This document shows, in pieces, positions 38,486-50,276 of a stretch of 64,000 bases of DNA. This stretch comes from Enterobacter genomosp. O (lineage in GTDB: Bacteria; Pseudomonadota; Gammaproteobacteria; Enterobacterales; Enterobacteriaceae): assembly GCF_001022965.1 (NCBI RefSeq), contig NZ_LECZ01000027.1, positions 186,001-250,000 of the forward strand. Reading direction: 5' to 3'. The notes beneath the pieces were generated by a model that was not told where the DNA came from, searched no databases, and saw only the letters and a list, made by a program, of their open reading frames with translations. The position numbers and the translations under genes were made by a program. Within the stretch, counting starts at the first letter, position 1. Every line of letters begins with the position of its first letter.

Positions 38486-39547
38486 ATGTCTTTACGTCAT
38501 CTGAGCTCGCCGCGTCTGAGCGTGTCGCTGCTGTCTGCCGCTTTACTGTTTGCCGGAACGTTCCAGGCGCATGCTGCCGAAGAGGTGCTGCGCAAAGCGG
38601 TGGGCAAAGGGGCGTATGAAATGGCGGTGAGCCAGCAGGAGAACGCGCTGTGGGTGGCAACGGCGCAAAGCCGTAAAACAGACAAGGGCGGCGTTGTCTA
38701 TCGTCTCGATCCGGTAACGCTGGACGTCACGCAGGCCATTCATAGCGATCTCAAGCCCTTTGGTGCCACCCTTGACGGCGCGAGCCAGACGCTGTGGTTC
38801 GGCAACACCCTCAATGGTGCGGTAACGGCCATTGACGCCAAAACGGGCGACGTAAAAGGGCGTGTGGTTCTGGATGGGCGTCAGCGTAGTGACACCGTTA
38901 AACCGCTGCAGCCGCGCCAGCTGGTGGCAGACGACAGCACCCACACCGTTTACATCACGGGCGTGGGGAAAGAGAGCGTGGTTTGGGTAGTGGATGGCAC
39001 AACGCTGAAGCTGAAAGAGACCATTGCCAACACCGGTACGTACGGCACCGGCCTGGCCCTGGACGCGCAGGCGAAACGTCTCTATACCACGAATGCGGAC
39101 GGCGAACTGGTGACGATTGATACTGCCAGCAATAAAATTATCAGCCGTAAAAAGGTGCAGGATGACGGGAAAGAGCACTTCTACCTGAATCTGAGCCTCG
39201 ATGCTGCCGGTCAGCGCGCGTTCCTGACCGATTCAAAACAGCCGGAAGTGCTGGTAGTGAGCCTGAAAGACGGCAGCGTGATCGAGAAAATCGCCGCGCC
39301 GGAATCGCTGGCCGTCCTGTTTAACCCGGCCCGCAACGAAGCCTACGTGACGCACCGTGAAGCTGGTAAGGTGAGCGTGATTGACGCGAAATCGTATAAG
39401 GTCACTAAAACCTTCGACACGCCGGTCTACCCGAACAGCCTGGCGCTCTCAGCGGATGGCAAAACTCTGTACGTGACGGTGAAACAAAAATCCACCCGCC
39501 AGCAGGAAGCCACCCAGCCTGACGATGTGATTCGTATCGCGCTGTAA
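38486..39547 (+). CDS. yncE: Periplasmic seven-bladed beta-propeller protein YncE
   Basis: A 353-residue secreted protein. The ATG at 38486 (behind AAAAGGAATTGTT) gives the signal peptide MSLRHLSSPRLSVSLLSAAL then FAGTFQAHA, and the same length as E. coli YncE. YVTN-like propeller repeats are seen as DAKTGDVKGRVVLDG, LALDAQAKRLYTTNADGELV and LALSADGKTLYVTV. E. coli YncE binds single-stranded DNA in vitro and is iron-regulated; its physiological role is unclear, though pairing with PqqU suggests a shared uptake function. Confidence 0.9.
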   Translation: MSLRHLSSPRLSVSLLSAALLFAGTFQAHAAEEVLRKAVGKGAYEMAVSQQENALWVATAQSRKTDKGGVVYRLDPVTLDVTQAIHSDLKPFGATLDGASQTLWFGNTLNGAVTAIDAKTGDVKGRVVLDGRQRSDTVKPLQPRQLVADDSTHTVYITGVGKESVVWVVDGTTLKLKETIANTGTYGTGLALDAQAKRLYTTNADGELVTIDTASNKIISRKKVQDDGKEHFYLNLSLDAAGQRAFLTDSKQPEVLVVSLKDGSVIEKIAAPESLAVLFNPARNEAYVTHREAGKVSVIDAKSYKVTKTFDTPVYPNSLALSADGKTLYVTVKQKSTRQQEATQPDDVIRIAL

Positions 39548-39550
39548 AAT

Positions 39551-39582
39551 AAAAAAAGGGAAGGCTAATGCCTTCCCTTTTT
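39551..39582. terminator. Bidirectional terminator between yncE and ansP
   Basis: GGGAAGGC (39558-39565) pairs with GCCTTCCC (39570-39577) with A7 on one side and T5 on the other, serving both convergent genes. Confidence 0.85.
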
Positions 39583-39598
39583 GATGCTTACTGGATAC

Positions 39599-41095
39599 TT
39601 AACGCGACGTTTCTTCTACCAGCGGTGCGTCGTGTTCTTCATCGTCAGGATGAACCGGCGCGGTGCTGTGGATTTCGTGAACGCGTTTACGCACGCCAAA
39701 CCAGCCGGCAATCAGCAGCACGGCCAGCAGCGGAATGGTCGCGATGGTGTAGGTGCCGTTCGGGTAGTCGAACGCCATCAGTACCAGCACGCTGAACAGG
39801 AAGAGCAGGGTGAGCCAGGAGGTCACCGGCGCGCCGGGCAGCTTAAAGCTGACGTCAGCCGCTTTCCCTTCTTTAATGGCTTTACGCAGACGCATCTGGC
39901 AGACCACGATAAAGGCCCAGGACGCGATAATACCCAGCGCGGCCACGTTCAGAACGATTTCGAATACCTGAGACGGGACCAGGTAGTTCAGGAACACGCC
40001 GAAGACGTAGACCACCAGGGTTGCCAGAATGCCGGCGTACGGTACGTGCTGCTTGCTCATTTTTGACATGAATTTCGGCGCAGAACCGCCCATGGACATG
40101 GAGCGCAGGATACGACCGGTAGAGTAAAGGCCGGAGTTCAGGCTGGAGAGCGCCGCCGTCAGCACCACGATGTTCATGATGCTGCCAACGTAAGGCACGC
40201 CCAGCTTAGAGAAGAAGGTCACGAACGGGCTCTGACCCGCCTGATAGGCGTTCCACGGCAGCAGCAGAACCAGCAGCACCACGGAACCTACGTAAAATAG
40301 ACCGATACGCCAGATCACGCTGTTGATGGCCTTTGGCACCATCGTCTGCGGATCTTTACATTCACCTGCCGCAGTACCCACCAGCTCGATGGAGGCAAAG
40401 GCGAACACGACGCCCTGAACCAGCACCAGCGCAGGCAGCAGGCCGTGCGGGAAGAATCCGCCGTTATCGGTTATCAGATGGAAGCCGGTAGCATTGCCAT
40501 CCAGCGGCTTGCCGCTGCCGAGGAAGACGGTACCGACGACCAGGAACACCACGATGGCCAGCACTTTTACCAGCGCAAACCAGAACTCCATCTCCGCGAA
40601 CCACTTCACGCCGATCATGTTCATGGTGCCGACAATCGCCAGCGCGCCAAGCGCAAAGACCCACTGCGGCACATCGCCAAACGCGCCCCAGTAGTGCATA
40701 TACAGCGCAACGGCGGTGATATCGACAATACCGGTCATCGCCCAGTTAACGAAGTACATCCAGCCCGCCACGTAGGCCGCTTTTTCACCGAGGAATTCAC
40801 GGGCGTAAGAGACGAAGCTTCCGCTGGAGGGACGATGCAGTACCAGTTCGCCCAGCGCGCGTAGAATGAAGAAAGAGAAGATCCCGCACACCAGATAGAC
40901 CAGGGCGAGAGCCGGGCCAGCCATCTGCAGACGTGCACCCGCACCTAAAAACAGACCCGTTCCGATAGCGCCGCCGATGGCGATCATTTGAACCTGACGG
41001 TTGCCCATCGCTTTGTGGTAGCCCTCTTCGTGGGAGTTTAACCAGCGACGTTTAGCAGCATGATGATCGGCTGCGCTTTTATTGCTTGTTTTCAT
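39599..41095 (-). CDS. ansP: L-asparagine permease AnsP
   Basis: A 498-residue amino acid/polyamine/organocation transporter with 12 helices. The frame extends to 41182, but [20 protein letters not shown] at 41095 matches the length and start region of E. coli Ans[21 protein letters not shown] (helix 1), [15 protein letters not shown] and [18 protein letters not shown] are amino-acid-permease hallmarks. It imports asparagine by proton symport. Confidence 0.92.
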   Translation of the reverse strand: MKTSNKSAADHHAAKRRWLNSHEEGYHKAMGNRQVQMIAIGGAIGTGLFLGAGARLQMAGPALALVYLVCGIFSFFILRALGELVLHRPSSGSFVSYAREFLGEKAAYVAGWMYFVNWAMTGIVDITAVALYMHYWGAFGDVPQWVFALGALAIVGTMNMIGVKWFAEMEFWFALVKVLAIVVFLVVGTVFLGSGKPLDGNATGFHLITDNGGFFPHGLLPALVLVQGVVFAFASIELVGTAAGECKDPQTMVPKAINSVIWRIGLFYVGSVVLLVLLLPWNAYQAGQSPFVTFFSKLGVPYVGSIMNIVVLTAALSSLNSGLYSTGRILRSMSMGGSAPKFMSKMSKQHVPYAGILATLVVYVFGVFLNYLVPSQVFEIVLNVAALGIIASWAFIVVCQMRLRKAIKEGKAADVSFKLPGAPVTSWLTLLFLFSVLVLMAFDYPNGTYTIATIPLLAVLLIAGWFGVRKRVHEIHSTAPVHPDDEEHDAPLVEETSR

Positions 41096-41423
41096 TGAGT
41101 TACCTGTTTGCCTGTCTGAACCATTATCGTGATAGTCCTGCCTGGCAGAAAGCAATACAAACGATTGCTTCTGCGCAAACACATGTCGCCTTCCCAGTCA
41201 TTCTGCGTATGGATAAGGCGAAACATGGCGAGGCATCCTACCTGCAATTCATAAGCGACGCAAAATATAACCGTGCCGAAAGTGATGCACGTCGAAGGAA
41301 ATCGTGTGGTCAGAGCAGACGGCGATCGCAACACGCTGAATCGTGGCGCATTTTTAGACAAAACAGTTGCGGGGTTGATTATTTAATCATCAGATTCGCT
41401 TAATAATTACCAGGTGGTAAAGT
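41096..41423. other. Gene-free stretch upstream of ansP
   Basis: These 328 bases lie between ansP and the LysR-type gene, both on the minus strand. They must hold the ansP promoter. I see no convincing small gene, operator palindrome or RNA. Confidence 0.5.
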
Positions 41424-42329
<906 letters not shown>

Positions 42330-42426
42330 TTATGAATTGCAATCATATTTCCTATCTGATTATGCACGCTAATCGTTCGGATTGCTTTGCGCTACTGTTA
42401 ACGCAACAGACAACGAGGAGCACAAG

Positions 42427-42825
42427 ATGAAAATTATCCGCAGCGGTTCATTACCTTCAGCACAGGGGCCGGAAGCCTGGTTCACCGGCACCGTCCGCAT
42501 TGACGCGCCCTTTCAGGCGACCGAACCTGCCCGCGTCGGCGGGGCAACCGTGACCTTTGAGCCTGGCGCGAGAACGGCGTGGCATACGCATCCCCTGGGG
42601 CAAACGCTGATTGTGACGCAGGGGCGCGGCTGGCTACAGGAGTGGGGCAAAGCGGCGGAAGTGCTGAACCAGGGCGATATCGCCTGGATCCCACCCGGCG
42701 TGAAGCACTGGCACGGGGCAAGCGCGCAAACGGCGATGACGCACATCGCCATCGCCGAATCGGAAAACGGCAGCCCGGTAGCGTGGCTGGAAAAAGTCAC
42801 CGACGAGCAGTACCCGAACGGCTAA
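42427..42825 (+). CDS. Small single-domain cupin protein
   Basis: A 132-residue cupin. The ATG at 42427 behind GAGGAGCACAAG is preferred. Cupin motif 1 is [20 protein letters not shown] and motif 2 is [16 protein letters not shown], with metal ligands His, His, Gln/Glu and His. It resembles cupins next to (R)-mandelonitrile lyase or carboxymuconolactone-type proteins, often under LysR control. It overlaps the convergent chemoreceptor gene stop by four bases. Confidence 0.82.
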   Translation: MKIIRSGSLPSAQGPEAWFTGTVRIDAPFQATEPARVGGATVTFEPGARTAWHTHPLGQTLIVTQGRGWLQEWGKAAEVLNQGDIAWIPPGVKHWHGASAQTAMTHIAIAESENGSPVAWLEKVTDEQYPNG

Positions 42826-44357
42826 CCGCCAAACACGGCAATCGCCTGCTTAAGGCGCGTCGTGCGCTCCGTCAGCTGATTCGCGGCGTGGGTGACGTTA
42901 TCCACCATCCCCGTATTGGTGTGGGTCATGGCGCCGATACGGGAGATGGACGCGTTGATGAGCGTTAGCGCCTGGGTTTGCTCCTGCGTGGCGTGACCGA
43001 TCTCCTTAATAAGGGAGGAGACCTGCAGAACGTTTTCGATCATCACCGTCAGCTGCGTTTCGGTCTGTTCCACTTTCTCCACGCCCGCGTTGACGCTGGC
43101 AACGTTTTTCTCAATCAGCGCTTTGATCTCTTTCGCCGCGGTCGCCGAGTGCTGCGCTAGATTGCGCACCTCCGCCGCCACCACGGCAAACCCGCGGCCG
43201 GCCTCACCGGCGCGCGCCGCTTCAACGGCAGCATTCAGCGCAAGAATATTGGTCTGGAAGGCAATACGATCGATAACGCTGATGATATCGACAATCTGGC
43301 TGTTATCCTGCGACACGGACTGCATCATGCCGATGGTTTCTTTCATCATCGCTTCACCGCAGCGGGCGCTGGCGCGGGTGCGATCCGCCATCTCCGTGGC
43401 CTCTTTCGCGGTTTCCGCCGTCTGCTTCACCGCGCTGGCGATCTCTTCCACCGCAGAAGCGGTTTGCTGCAGAAAGTCTGCGCTCTCTTCGGAGCGCGTC
43501 TGCAGCGCTGCACCTTCTTTCGCGACCTGCTGGCTGATGGTGCCAATCCCGCTGATTTGCGCCCCGACGTCGTCTACCAGCGAATTCAGGTTTAAACCGG
43601 ACTGATTCACCAGGCGCATCATCAGCCCGATGTCATCGATCCTGTCAAAATGGTAATAGGCCGTTTTACGCCCTGAAACCACGCGCTGCATCTGTTGCAC
43701 GATGGATTTTAATGGCCGGGCGATCTGCGCGTGTAGATAACAGGCGAGGGCAATAAACAGCAGCACCAGACTTCCGGCCTGAACGCGACTATCAGGGAAT
43801 AAATATATCGCCAGGCAGGAGAGTAACGCAGTTACTGCAATACCGAGGTAGATTCGTTTGCCGGTGCTGAGACGTTTAAAGAGTGACATAAAGGAAAATA
43901 AACCGCGCCGAATTAACAGCCCTTTATAAAAACGATGATGTTTTAATTCATTATTACGCACTTTCGCATACAGTTTTTCACTGGCCGCAATCTCTTCCCG
44001 GGAGGGAATATTCCGCACGGAAATATAGCCCGTGAGGGTTTCATCCTGCCAGACCGGGGTCACGTTTGCCCGCACCCAGTAATGGTCGCCATTCTGACGA
44101 CGATTCTTCACCATCCCCGTCCAGGTCTCACCCTGCTGCAGGGTAAACCACATGTCGCCGAACGCCCCGGCAGGCATGTCAGGATGGCGGATGAGGTTAT
44201 GCGGTTCACCCAGAAGATGTTCTTCTTTATATCCGCTGGCTTCAATAAAAGCGGAATTGGCATAGGTAATATGACTTTCTGTATCGGTGGTCGACATTAG
44301 CGTTGAACCATCGTTAAGCAAATACTCGTTTTGTGTAACGGGAGTGTTACGCCTCAT
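42822..44357 (-). CDS. Aer-like PAS-domain methyl-accepting chemotaxis protein
   Basis: A 511-residue energy/redox chemoreceptor. The ATG at 44357 (behind GGAGTTCCTC) gives a soluble N-terminal PAS domain with [33 protein letters not shown] and [18 protein letters not shown], as in Aer. Two close membrane segments (150-215) with no periplasmic domain follow, then HAMP and a signalling domain with the hairpin [19 protein letters not shown]. It lacks a C-terminal NWETF-type CheR tether. The PAS fold probably binds FAD. Sigma-28 promoter elements were not found upstream. Confidence 0.9.
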   Translation of the reverse strand: MRRNTPVTQNEYLLNDGSTLMSTTDTESHITYANSAFIEASGYKEEHLLGEPHNLIRHPDMPAGAFGDMWFTLQQGETWTGMVKNRRQNGDHYWVRANVTPVWQDETLTGYISVRNIPSREEIAASEKLYAKVRNNELKHHRFYKGLLIRRGLFSFMSLFKRLSTGKRIYLGIAVTALLSCLAIYLFPDSRVQAGSLVLLFIALACYLHAQIARPLKSIVQQMQRVVSGRKTAYYHFDRIDDIGLMMRLVNQSGLNLNSLVDDVGAQISGIGTISQQVAKEGAALQTRSEESADFLQQTASAVEEIASAVKQTAETAKEATEMADRTRASARCGEAMMKETIGMMQSVSQDNSQIVDIISVIDRIAFQTNILALNAAVEAARAGEAGRGFAVVAAEVRNLAQHSATAAKEIKALIEKNVASVNAGVEKVEQTETQLTVMIENVLQVSSLIKEIGHATQEQTQALTLINASISRIGAMTHTNTGMVDNVTHAANQLTERTTRLKQAIAVFGG

Positions 44358-44698
44358 GAGGAACTCCATAATAATGTGCAAGAATAAAAACACCCGGAAA
44401 ACGCTCAGGTAAGATTAATGTAATTATTTTTATAACTGTCCACCGTCTATTCTCTCTGAAATTAATATTATTCGAAATAGCCCCGTTAATTATTTTTATA
44501 GGGTTAATTCCATCGAATGTAATAAAAATGAAAATATCTCCAGGCGCGTTTTTTTGAACCGCTGTAAATAAATGACCTAAGCCAAACTGAAAGAGGGAGA
44601 TCGCCTCCCAGGGAAAATTGTCCTGCTGAAATAGCGTTTCGTTAACAGGATGAAAACGTTATTATTTAGTCAGTTTTCGTTAACGGGGTGAGGCTTAA
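44358..44698. other. AT-rich intergenic region with two direct repeats
   Basis: About 340 bases lie between the divergent chemoreceptor and kinase genes. The region is strongly AT-rich and holds two 17-base near-identical direct repeats next to the kinase start (listed separately). I see no sRNA or small gene. Confidence 0.5.
44637..44691 (+). repeat. Two 17-base direct repeats upstream of the P-loop kinase gene
   Basis: TTTCGTTAACAGGATGA (44637-44653) and TTTCGTTAACGGGGTGA (44675-44691) match at 15 of 17 positions with starts 38 bases apart. The second ends eight bases before the GTG start and supplies part of its Shine-Dalgarno. Confidence 0.6.
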
Positions 44699-45238
44699 GT
44701 GAAAATTAACGTCATCGGAACCAGCGGGAGTGGAAAAAGCACCCTGGCGAAGCAGATAGCGGCCGAACTGGCGATTCCCTATATCGAGATGGACAGGCTC
44801 TACTGGCTCCCTGACTGGCAGGGAAGCCCGGACGATCTCTTTGAGGAAAAGCTGGAGCAGGCGCTACGGGCGTCGCCAGACTGGGTGCTTGACGGTAACT
44901 ATAACCGCACTCGGCCCATTAAATGGCGTAACGTCGACGTTGTGGTGTGGGTAGATTACGGGTTTGTCCGCACACTCTGGCAGGCCGTCATCAGGGCCAT
45001 CAAACGGGCCTGGCACAAGCACGAACTCTGGCCCGGCACGGGGAACAAAGAGAGTTTTCGGCGCGCGTTCTTCAGCAGAGAGTCCATTATCATCTGGACG
45101 ATGAAAACCTGGCGCAACAACCGCACGCGTTATGCAGCCGATCTGCAAGATCCGCGCTACGCGCACATTCGCTTTGTCCGCATTACCCGTCGCGAGCAGG
45201 CGGAAACGCTGATTGCCTCCCTAAAGGCTTATTCTTAG
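44699..45238 (+). CDS. P-loop adenylate-kinase-like/AAA small kinase
   Basis: A 179-residue protein starting at GTG. Walker A GTSGSGKST is at residues 7-15; PYIEMDRLYWLPDW and VLDGNYNRTRPIKWRN are typical of the adenylate-kinase-related group sometimes labelled DNA topology modulation (FlaR-like). The C-terminal LID-like region has basic residues (TRREQAE). It probably phosphorylates a small molecule; substrate unknown. The GTG start and repeat-laden leader suggest limited or regulated expression. Confidence 0.75.
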   Translation: MKINVIGTSGSGKSTLAKQIAAELAIPYIEMDRLYWLPDWQGSPDDLFEEKLEQALRASPDWVLDGNYNRTRPIKWRNVDVVVWVDYGFVRTLWQAVIRAIKRAWHKHELWPGTGNKESFRRAFFSRESIIIWTMKTWRNNRTRYAADLQDPRYAHIRFVRITRREQAETLIASLKAYS

Positions 45239-45348
45239 CATGGTTTTATATATCTGATTTCCGGCAAACCAAATGTAAATTAATTGTTTCTCAGTGGTGA
45301 AATGCGCCTTTAATAATGTCGACATGTTAAGTCAAACGAGAACGCAAC

Positions 45349-46350
45349 ATGTCATGGCGAATCAGCATTCTGGATAAAAGCCCCATCGCTGAAAATGAAA
45401 CGGCTGCCGATGCACTGGCGCGTACCCTTGCGCTGGCGCAGCAGGCAGAAAATCTGGGCTATCACCGCTTCTGGATTGCCGAACACCACAATACCCCACA
45501 GCTTGCCAGCCCCTCGCCGGAGCTGCTGATTGCCTGGATCCTCGGGCAAACCGCGCGGATTCGCGTCGGCTCCGGCGGCGTGATGCTTCAGCACTACAGC
45601 CCATATAAAGTTGCCGAGAATTTCAACGTTCTTGCCGCGCTGGCGCCGGGCCGCGTGGATCTCGGCGTCGGAAAAGCCCCCGGCGGCTTGCCGCTCTCGA
45701 CCCGCGCGCTGCAGCAGGGTCTGAATCAACAGGAAAAGGGCAGCTTTGCCGAACAGCTGGCCCAGCTCGATCGCTGGATCCGTCCTGAACATCAGTCAAC
45801 AGAAGAAGCCGTTCTTGCCACGCCGCTGCCGCCGTCTCCCGCGCAGGGTTTCCTGCTGGGGGCGAGCACCGAAAGCGCGCTGCTGGCCGCCCGGCTTGAC
45901 TGGCACTTTGTCTTCGCCGCGCACCTGAACGGCGATCCGGACCTGCTGCGTGAGGTAATCGCCACCTGGCGTGAAAACAGCACTCGCGAGGCGATTGTGG
46001 CGGTGCAGGCGATTGTCGCGTCGACGCAGGCCGAAGCGGAAGCGCTGGCGCAGAAGGTGGAAGTGTGGGGCGTTGAGCTGGCCAACGGACAGCGCGTCAC
46101 CGTCGCCAGCGAAGAGCAGGCTTACGCGTTTGCGCGCCAGGCGGGAAGTGAACCGGTGCGCATTGCGCGTCGGGCGCAATCTCTGCTGGCGGGTACGGCG
46201 GAATTCGTGCTCGAACACCTGAACGCCCTCCATGAAACGTGGGGCATTGACGAATTTATTATTGATACCCCGATTGCAAATGGCGCCACGCGCGTGGCGT
46301 CCCTGCGCCTGCTGGCCGAGGCGCGTCTTAACAGGGAGGTTACCGTATGA
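45349..46350 (+). CDS. LLM-class flavin monooxygenase (MsnO8/YtmO-type)
   Basis: A 333-residue luciferase-like oxidoreductase using reduced FMN or FAD. The start MSWRISILDKSPIAENETAA matches MsnO8-type proteins; HRFWIAEHHNTPQLASPSP and RVDLGVGKAPGG are family features. It is first of an eight-gene operon and overlaps the M20 gene by four bases. B. subtilis YtmO, in the S-alkylcysteine salvage operon, is of this class. The substrate is inferred from the operon context only. Confidence 0.85.
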   Translation: MSWRISILDKSPIAENETAADALARTLALAQQAENLGYHRFWIAEHHNTPQLASPSPELLIAWILGQTARIRVGSGGVMLQHYSPYKVAENFNVLAALAPGRVDLGVGKAPGGLPLSTRALQQGLNQQEKGSFAEQLAQLDRWIRPEHQSTEEAVLATPLPPSPAQGFLLGASTESALLAARLDWHFVFAAHLNGDPDLLREVIATWRENSTREAIVAVQAIVASTQAEAEALAQKVEVWGVELANGQRVTVASEEQAYAFARQAGSEPVRIARRAQSLLAGTAEFVLEHLNALHETWGIDEFIIDTPIANGATRVASLRLLAEARLNREVTV

Positions 46351-47468
46351 GCTTTGGCGAACAGCTGATTGCCTGGCGGCGCGAGCTGCACCAAAACCCG
46401 GAGCTGTCGGGCCAGGAAGTGGAAACCACCGCGCGCCTGCGCCAGTGGCTGACAAACGCGGGCATTGCGCCGCTGCCTTACGAACTGCCGACCGGGCTGG
46501 TGGCGGAAATCGGCACCGGCAGCAGGCTGATTGCGCTGCGGGCAGATATCGATGCCCTGCCGATTGAAGAGCGCAGCGGCGTGCCGTTTAGCTCTCAGCA
46601 CGCTGGCGTCATGCACGCCTGCGGACATGATATCCACACCAGCGTGATCCTCGGCGCGGCGCTAAAGCTGAAAGAGCGGGAGGCCTCGCTTAACGGCCGG
46701 GTGCGTATTCTGTTCCAGCCCGCGGAAGAGAACTTTGGCGGTGCGAAGAGCATGGTGCGGGCCGGTGCCCTGCGCGACGTGAGCGCGATTTTCGGTATGC
46801 ATAACGAGCCCGGACTGCCGGTCGGCGAGTTCGCCACCCGCGGCGGGCCGTTCTATGCCAACGTCGACCGCTTCGTGATCCGCATTACCGGCAAGGGCGC
46901 GCACGCCGCACGTCCGCACGAAGGCAACGACGCTATCGTGCTGGCGAGCCAGCTGGTGACGGCGCTGCAAAGCGTTGCCAGCCGCAACGTCAATACGCTG
47001 GATTCGGTAGTGCTGAGCGTCACGCGCATCGCCGGCGGCAACACCTGGAACGTGCTGCCGGAAAGCGTCGAGCTGGAAGGCACGCTGCGCACCCATCGCA
47101 CGGAAGTGCAGCAGAACGTGAAGGCCCGCGTGGGCGAAATTGCCGCCGGGTTTGCCAGCGCCTTTAGCGCGCAGATCGATATCACCTGGTATGCCGGGCC
47201 CACCGCGCTGGTCAATGACGAACGCTGGGCAGACTTCGCCACCTCGGTTGCCCGGGAAGCCGGTTATGAAACCCGGCACGCGGAGCTGCACATGGGCGGG
47301 GAAGATTTCGCGGTCTATTTGCAGTCCATTCCCGGCGCGTTTGTCAGCATTGGCAGCAACAGCCCGTTTGGTTTACACCACCCGGCGTTTAACCCGGACG
47401 AAGCATTAATTGAGCCCGCTGCCCGCTATTTTGCACAGCTTGCGGAAAAAGCCCTGCAACACGTTTAA
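46347..47468 (+). CDS. M20D-family amidohydrolase/N-deacylase
   Basis: A 373-residue metal-dependent peptidase-like deacylase. Metal/catalytic motifs are [44 protein letters not shown] and MGGEDFAV. It overlaps the preceding gene by four bases. In the S-modified-cysteine operons of Bacillus a deacetylase of this family (SndA/SndB) removes the N-acetyl group after the monooxygenase step; this is the proposed role here. A HipO-type hydrolase of other N-acyl amino acids is the alternative. Confidence 0.88.
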   Translation: MSFGEQLIAWRRELHQNPELSGQEVETTARLRQWLTNAGIAPLPYELPTGLVAEIGTGSRLIALRADIDALPIEERSGVPFSSQHAGVMHACGHDIHTSVILGAALKLKEREASLNGRVRILFQPAEENFGGAKSMVRAGALRDVSAIFGMHNEPGLPVGEFATRGGPFYANVDRFVIRITGKGAHAARPHEGNDAIVLASQLVTALQSVASRNVNTLDSVVLSVTRIAGGNTWNVLPESVELEGTLRTHRTEVQQNVKARVGEIAAGFASAFSAQIDITWYAGPTALVNDERWADFATSVAREAGYETRHAELHMGGEDFAVYLQSIPGAFVSIGSNSPFGLHHPAFNPDEALIEPAARYFAQLAEKALQHV

Positions 47469-47484
47469 TTCAGAAGAGGTGAAT

Positions 47485-48801
47485 ATGTCTGCACATCGTC
47501 AACTGCGGCTCGGGACCATTTTGCATGGTGCATCCGGGAATATGTCCGCCTGGCGTCACCCGGCGGCCGTCGCCGATGCCAGCATCAATTTTGATTTCGT
47601 CAAAGCGACGGTGTTAAAGGCGGAAGAGGGCAAACTCGATTTCTTATTCGTTGCCGACGGCCTTTATATTAACGAAAAGTCGATCCCGCATTTTTTAAAC
47701 CGGTTTGAACCGCTGACGGTGTTATCCGCGCTCGCCAGCATCACCTCGCGCCTGGGGCTGGTGGGAACCTTATCCACCTCCTACAGCGAGCCCTTTACCA
47801 CGGCGCGTCAGTTCGCCAGCCTCGACCATCTGAGCAACGGCCGCGCGGGCTGGAACGTGGTAACCTCACCGCTGGAAGGGTCGGCGAAGAACTTTTCCCG
47901 CGAAAAGCACCCGGAACACGCGCTGCGCTACCGGATCGCCGATGAGTATCTCGACGTGGTGAAAGGGCTGTGGGATTCCTGGGAAGGCGATGCGTTCGTA
48001 CGCAATAAAGAGAGCGGGCAATTCTTTGACGCGTCAAAGCTTCACACCCTGGATCACCACGGTGATTTCTTCCAGGTCGCCGGGCCGCTGAATATTGGCC
48101 GTACTCCGCAGGGGCGTCCGATCGTTTTCCAGGCCGGCGCGTCGGATGACGGGAAAAAGCTGGCGGCGAAACATGCCGACGCCATTTTTACCCATCACGA
48201 AACCGTCGAGGAAGCGAAGGCGTTTTATCGCGACGTGAAGCAGCAGCTGGAAACGCACGGCCGCCGCGCCTCTGATTTACATATTTTCCAGGGCGTCAGC
48301 GTTATTGTCGGCAACGATGCCGACGATGTGGAAAACCAGTATCAAACCACGGCGGCGCTGGTGTCGATTAACGATGCCCTTAATTACCTCGGGCGTTATT
48401 TCGAACATCATGATTTCAGCCAGTATCCGCTCGACGAACCGTTCCCGGATATCGGCGACTTAGGCAAAAACAGCTTCCGCAGCACCACCGATGAAATCAA
48501 GCGTAACGCCCGCGAGCGCAGCCTAACCCTGCGTCAGGTGGCGCTGGAAGCCGCTTCGCCGCGCCCGCGCTTTTCCGGTACGCCAGAAGAGGTTGCGGAC
48601 GGACTGCAGGCCTGGTTCGAAGGCTATGCCGCAGACGGCTTTATCATTCAGGGCGGTACGCCGGACACCTTCCCGCGCTTTGTTGACCAGGTGGTGCCCG
48701 TGTTACAGGCCCGCGGCCTGTTCCGCACCGACTATCCGGGCACCACGCTGCGCGAAAGCTTAGGCCTGGACGAGCCGAAAAACGCCTTCACACAACAATA
48801 A
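47485..48801 (+). CDS. NtaA/SnaA/DszA-family FMN-dependent monooxygenase
   Basis: A 438-residue flavin monooxygenase. The ATG at 47485 (behind AGAGGTGAAT) is used; the frame opens earlier inside the deacylase gene. [44 protein letters not shown] and [14 protein letters not shown] are characteristic. Relatives YtnJ and YxeK of B. subtilis oxidise N-acetylated S-alkyl or S-succino-cysteine. With the MsnO8-type enzyme, the operon thus has two distinct flavin monooxygenases. Confidence 0.88.
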   Translation: MSAHRQLRLGTILHGASGNMSAWRHPAAVADASINFDFVKATVLKAEEGKLDFLFVADGLYINEKSIPHFLNRFEPLTVLSALASITSRLGLVGTLSTSYSEPFTTARQFASLDHLSNGRAGWNVVTSPLEGSAKNFSREKHPEHALRYRIADEYLDVVKGLWDSWEGDAFVRNKESGQFFDASKLHTLDHHGDFFQVAGPLNIGRTPQGRPIVFQAGASDDGKKLAAKHADAIFTHHETVEEAKAFYRDVKQQLETHGRRASDLHIFQGVSVIVGNDADDVENQYQTTAALVSINDALNYLGRYFEHHDFSQYPLDEPFPDIGDLGKNSFRSTTDEIKRNARERSLTLRQVALEAASPRPRFSGTPEEVADGLQAWFEGYAADGFIIQGGTPDTFPRFVDQVVPVLQARGLFRTDYPGTTLRESLGLDEPKNAFTQQ

Positions 48802-48815
48802 AAGAGAACACCGCT

Positions 48816-49748
48816 ATGCAGAAAACATCGCTTATTCTGGCGCTCGCGCTGGCCTTTACCCCTGCCGTCTGGGCAGAGAATGTGAATATTAACGGCACCG
48901 GCGTGAGCATTGAGGCCAATAAAACGCCGATCAACACCGCCAAAAACGGCGATGCCATTGCCCAGCTGCCGAAAGACTATCGCTTTGCCGTACCGGGGAA
49001 ATTTACCGTGGCGGTGGCCGCGCTTAACTCGCCGCCGCTGACGGTTTTCTCCGATGACAACAAAACGCTGTTGGGAAGCGAGGTCGACGTTGCGCGTCTG
49101 GTGGCGGACAGCCTTGGGCTGGAGCTGAACGTGGTGCCGACCTCCTGGGAAGACTGGCCGCTGGGCGTGGCCTCCGGGAAATACGATGCGGCCATCAGCA
49201 ATATTACCGTCACCAAAGAACGCAAACAGAAGTTTGATTTTGCCACCTACCGGAAGGACTCCCTTGGGTTCTACGTGAAATCCACCAGCCCAATTACCTC
49301 GCTTCAGAAGGCGGAAGACATCGCCGGGCTGCGGATTATCGTGGGGTCCGGCACGAATCAGGAAGCCATTCTGCTGGCATGGAATGCTGAAAACCTGAAG
49401 AAGGGGCTGAAACCCTTTACCCCGATCTACACCAAAGACGATGCGGCACAAACCCTGGCGCTGCAGTCCGGGCGCGCGGACGCCTACTTTGGTCCGAACG
49501 TGATCGGCGCGTGGAAAGCCGCGCTGACGGGTAAAACCAAGCTGGTCGGCAGCGTCGACGGCGGCTGGCCGAAGGCGGCGCACATCGCGGTAACGCTGAA
49601 AAAAGGCAGCGGCCTGGTCGAGCCGGTACAAACCGCGCTGAACGGTGCCATCAAAAGCGGCGATTACGACAAGGTGCTGAACCGCTGGGGTGAGGGCGTT
49701 GAGCGCATCCCGAGTTCAGAAGTGAACCCGGCTGGCCTGGGTGATTAA
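48816..49748 (+). CDS. Amino-acid ABC transporter substrate-binding protein (first copy)
   Basis: A 310-residue SBP family 3 protein with a signal peptide (MQKTSLILALALAFTPAVWA). Conserved parts include VAALNSPPLTVFSDDNKT, WEDWPLGVASGKYDAAISNI and GSGTNQEAILLAWN. It is paralogous to the last gene of the operon. The order resembles the TcyJ/TcyK pair of B. subtilis, where two binding proteins serve one transporter. Confidence 0.87.
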   Translation: MQKTSLILALALAFTPAVWAENVNINGTGVSIEANKTPINTAKNGDAIAQLPKDYRFAVPGKFTVAVAALNSPPLTVFSDDNKTLLGSEVDVARLVADSLGLELNVVPTSWEDWPLGVASGKYDAAISNITVTKERKQKFDFATYRKDSLGFYVKSTSPITSLQKAEDIAGLRIIVGSGTNQEAILLAWNAENLKKGLKPFTPIYTKDDAAQTLALQSGRADAYFGPNVIGAWKAALTGKTKLVGSVDGGWPKAAHIAVTLKKGSGLVEPVQTALNGAIKSGDYDKVLNRWGEGVERIPSSEVNPAGLGD

Positions 49749-49757
49749 GGAGGCGCG

Positions 49758-50267
49758 ATGAGCGAACAATTTCGTGATGTTTCGCCGGAAAACGCCGAAC
49801 TCCAGCCCATTATCGAGGGGTTGTTCGGTGAATACGCGGCTCGTTACGGGGACTACTTCTCTAAGGACGCAGAAGTCGAGCTGACGGAATGGTATCTGGC
49901 GCCGCAGGGGCTGTTTATCGTCCTGGAGCGCGATGGTGAAATCATCGCCACCGGCGCCTACAAGCCCTTTGACGAGCGGACCGCAGAGATTAAACGTATC
50001 TGGACCAACAAATCCCTGCGTCAGCAGGGACTTGCCGGGCGCGTGGTGCAGGAGCTGGAGCGCAGGGCGGTGCTGGCAGGGTATAGCCAGATCTACCTGA
50101 CAACCGGTTTTCGCCAGCCGGAGGCGGTCAGGCTCTATATCAGCCAGGGCTACCAGCCGCAGTTCGATCTGAACCGGGATCCGGAAGAGTATAGCCAGCC
50201 GCCGTTTGACGGCCGGCTGCGATTCACCAAAACGCTGGTACGCGAAGCGTTCAGTCAAACCGCATGA
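49758..50267 (+). CDS. GNAT N-acetyltransferase (SnaA-like)
   Basis: A 169-residue acetyltransferase. Motif A is near residues 83-97 (WTNKSLRQQGLAGRVV) and motif B is AVRLYISQGYQPQF. Start behind AAGGAGGCGCG. In the Bacillus salvage pathways a GNAT (SnaA/YtmI, SnaB/YxeL) acetylates the amino group of an S-modified cysteine before oxidation. The presence of a GNAT with an M20 deacylase in one operon is the key hint for that pathway. Confidence 0.85.
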   Translation: MSEQFRDVSPENAELQPIIEGLFGEYAARYGDYFSKDAEVELTEWYLAPQGLFIVLERDGEIIATGAYKPFDERTAEIKRIWTNKSLRQQGLAGRVVQELERRAVLAGYSQIYLTTGFRQPEAVRLYISQGYQPQFDLNRDPEEYSQPPFDGRLRFTKTLVREAFSQTA

Positions 50268-50276
50268 GGAACGACG

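Noticed and set aside
42358..44400. Sigma-28 (FliA) promoter for the Aer-like receptor
   Set aside because: No GCCGATAA-like -10 element was found upstream of 44357 on the minus strand.
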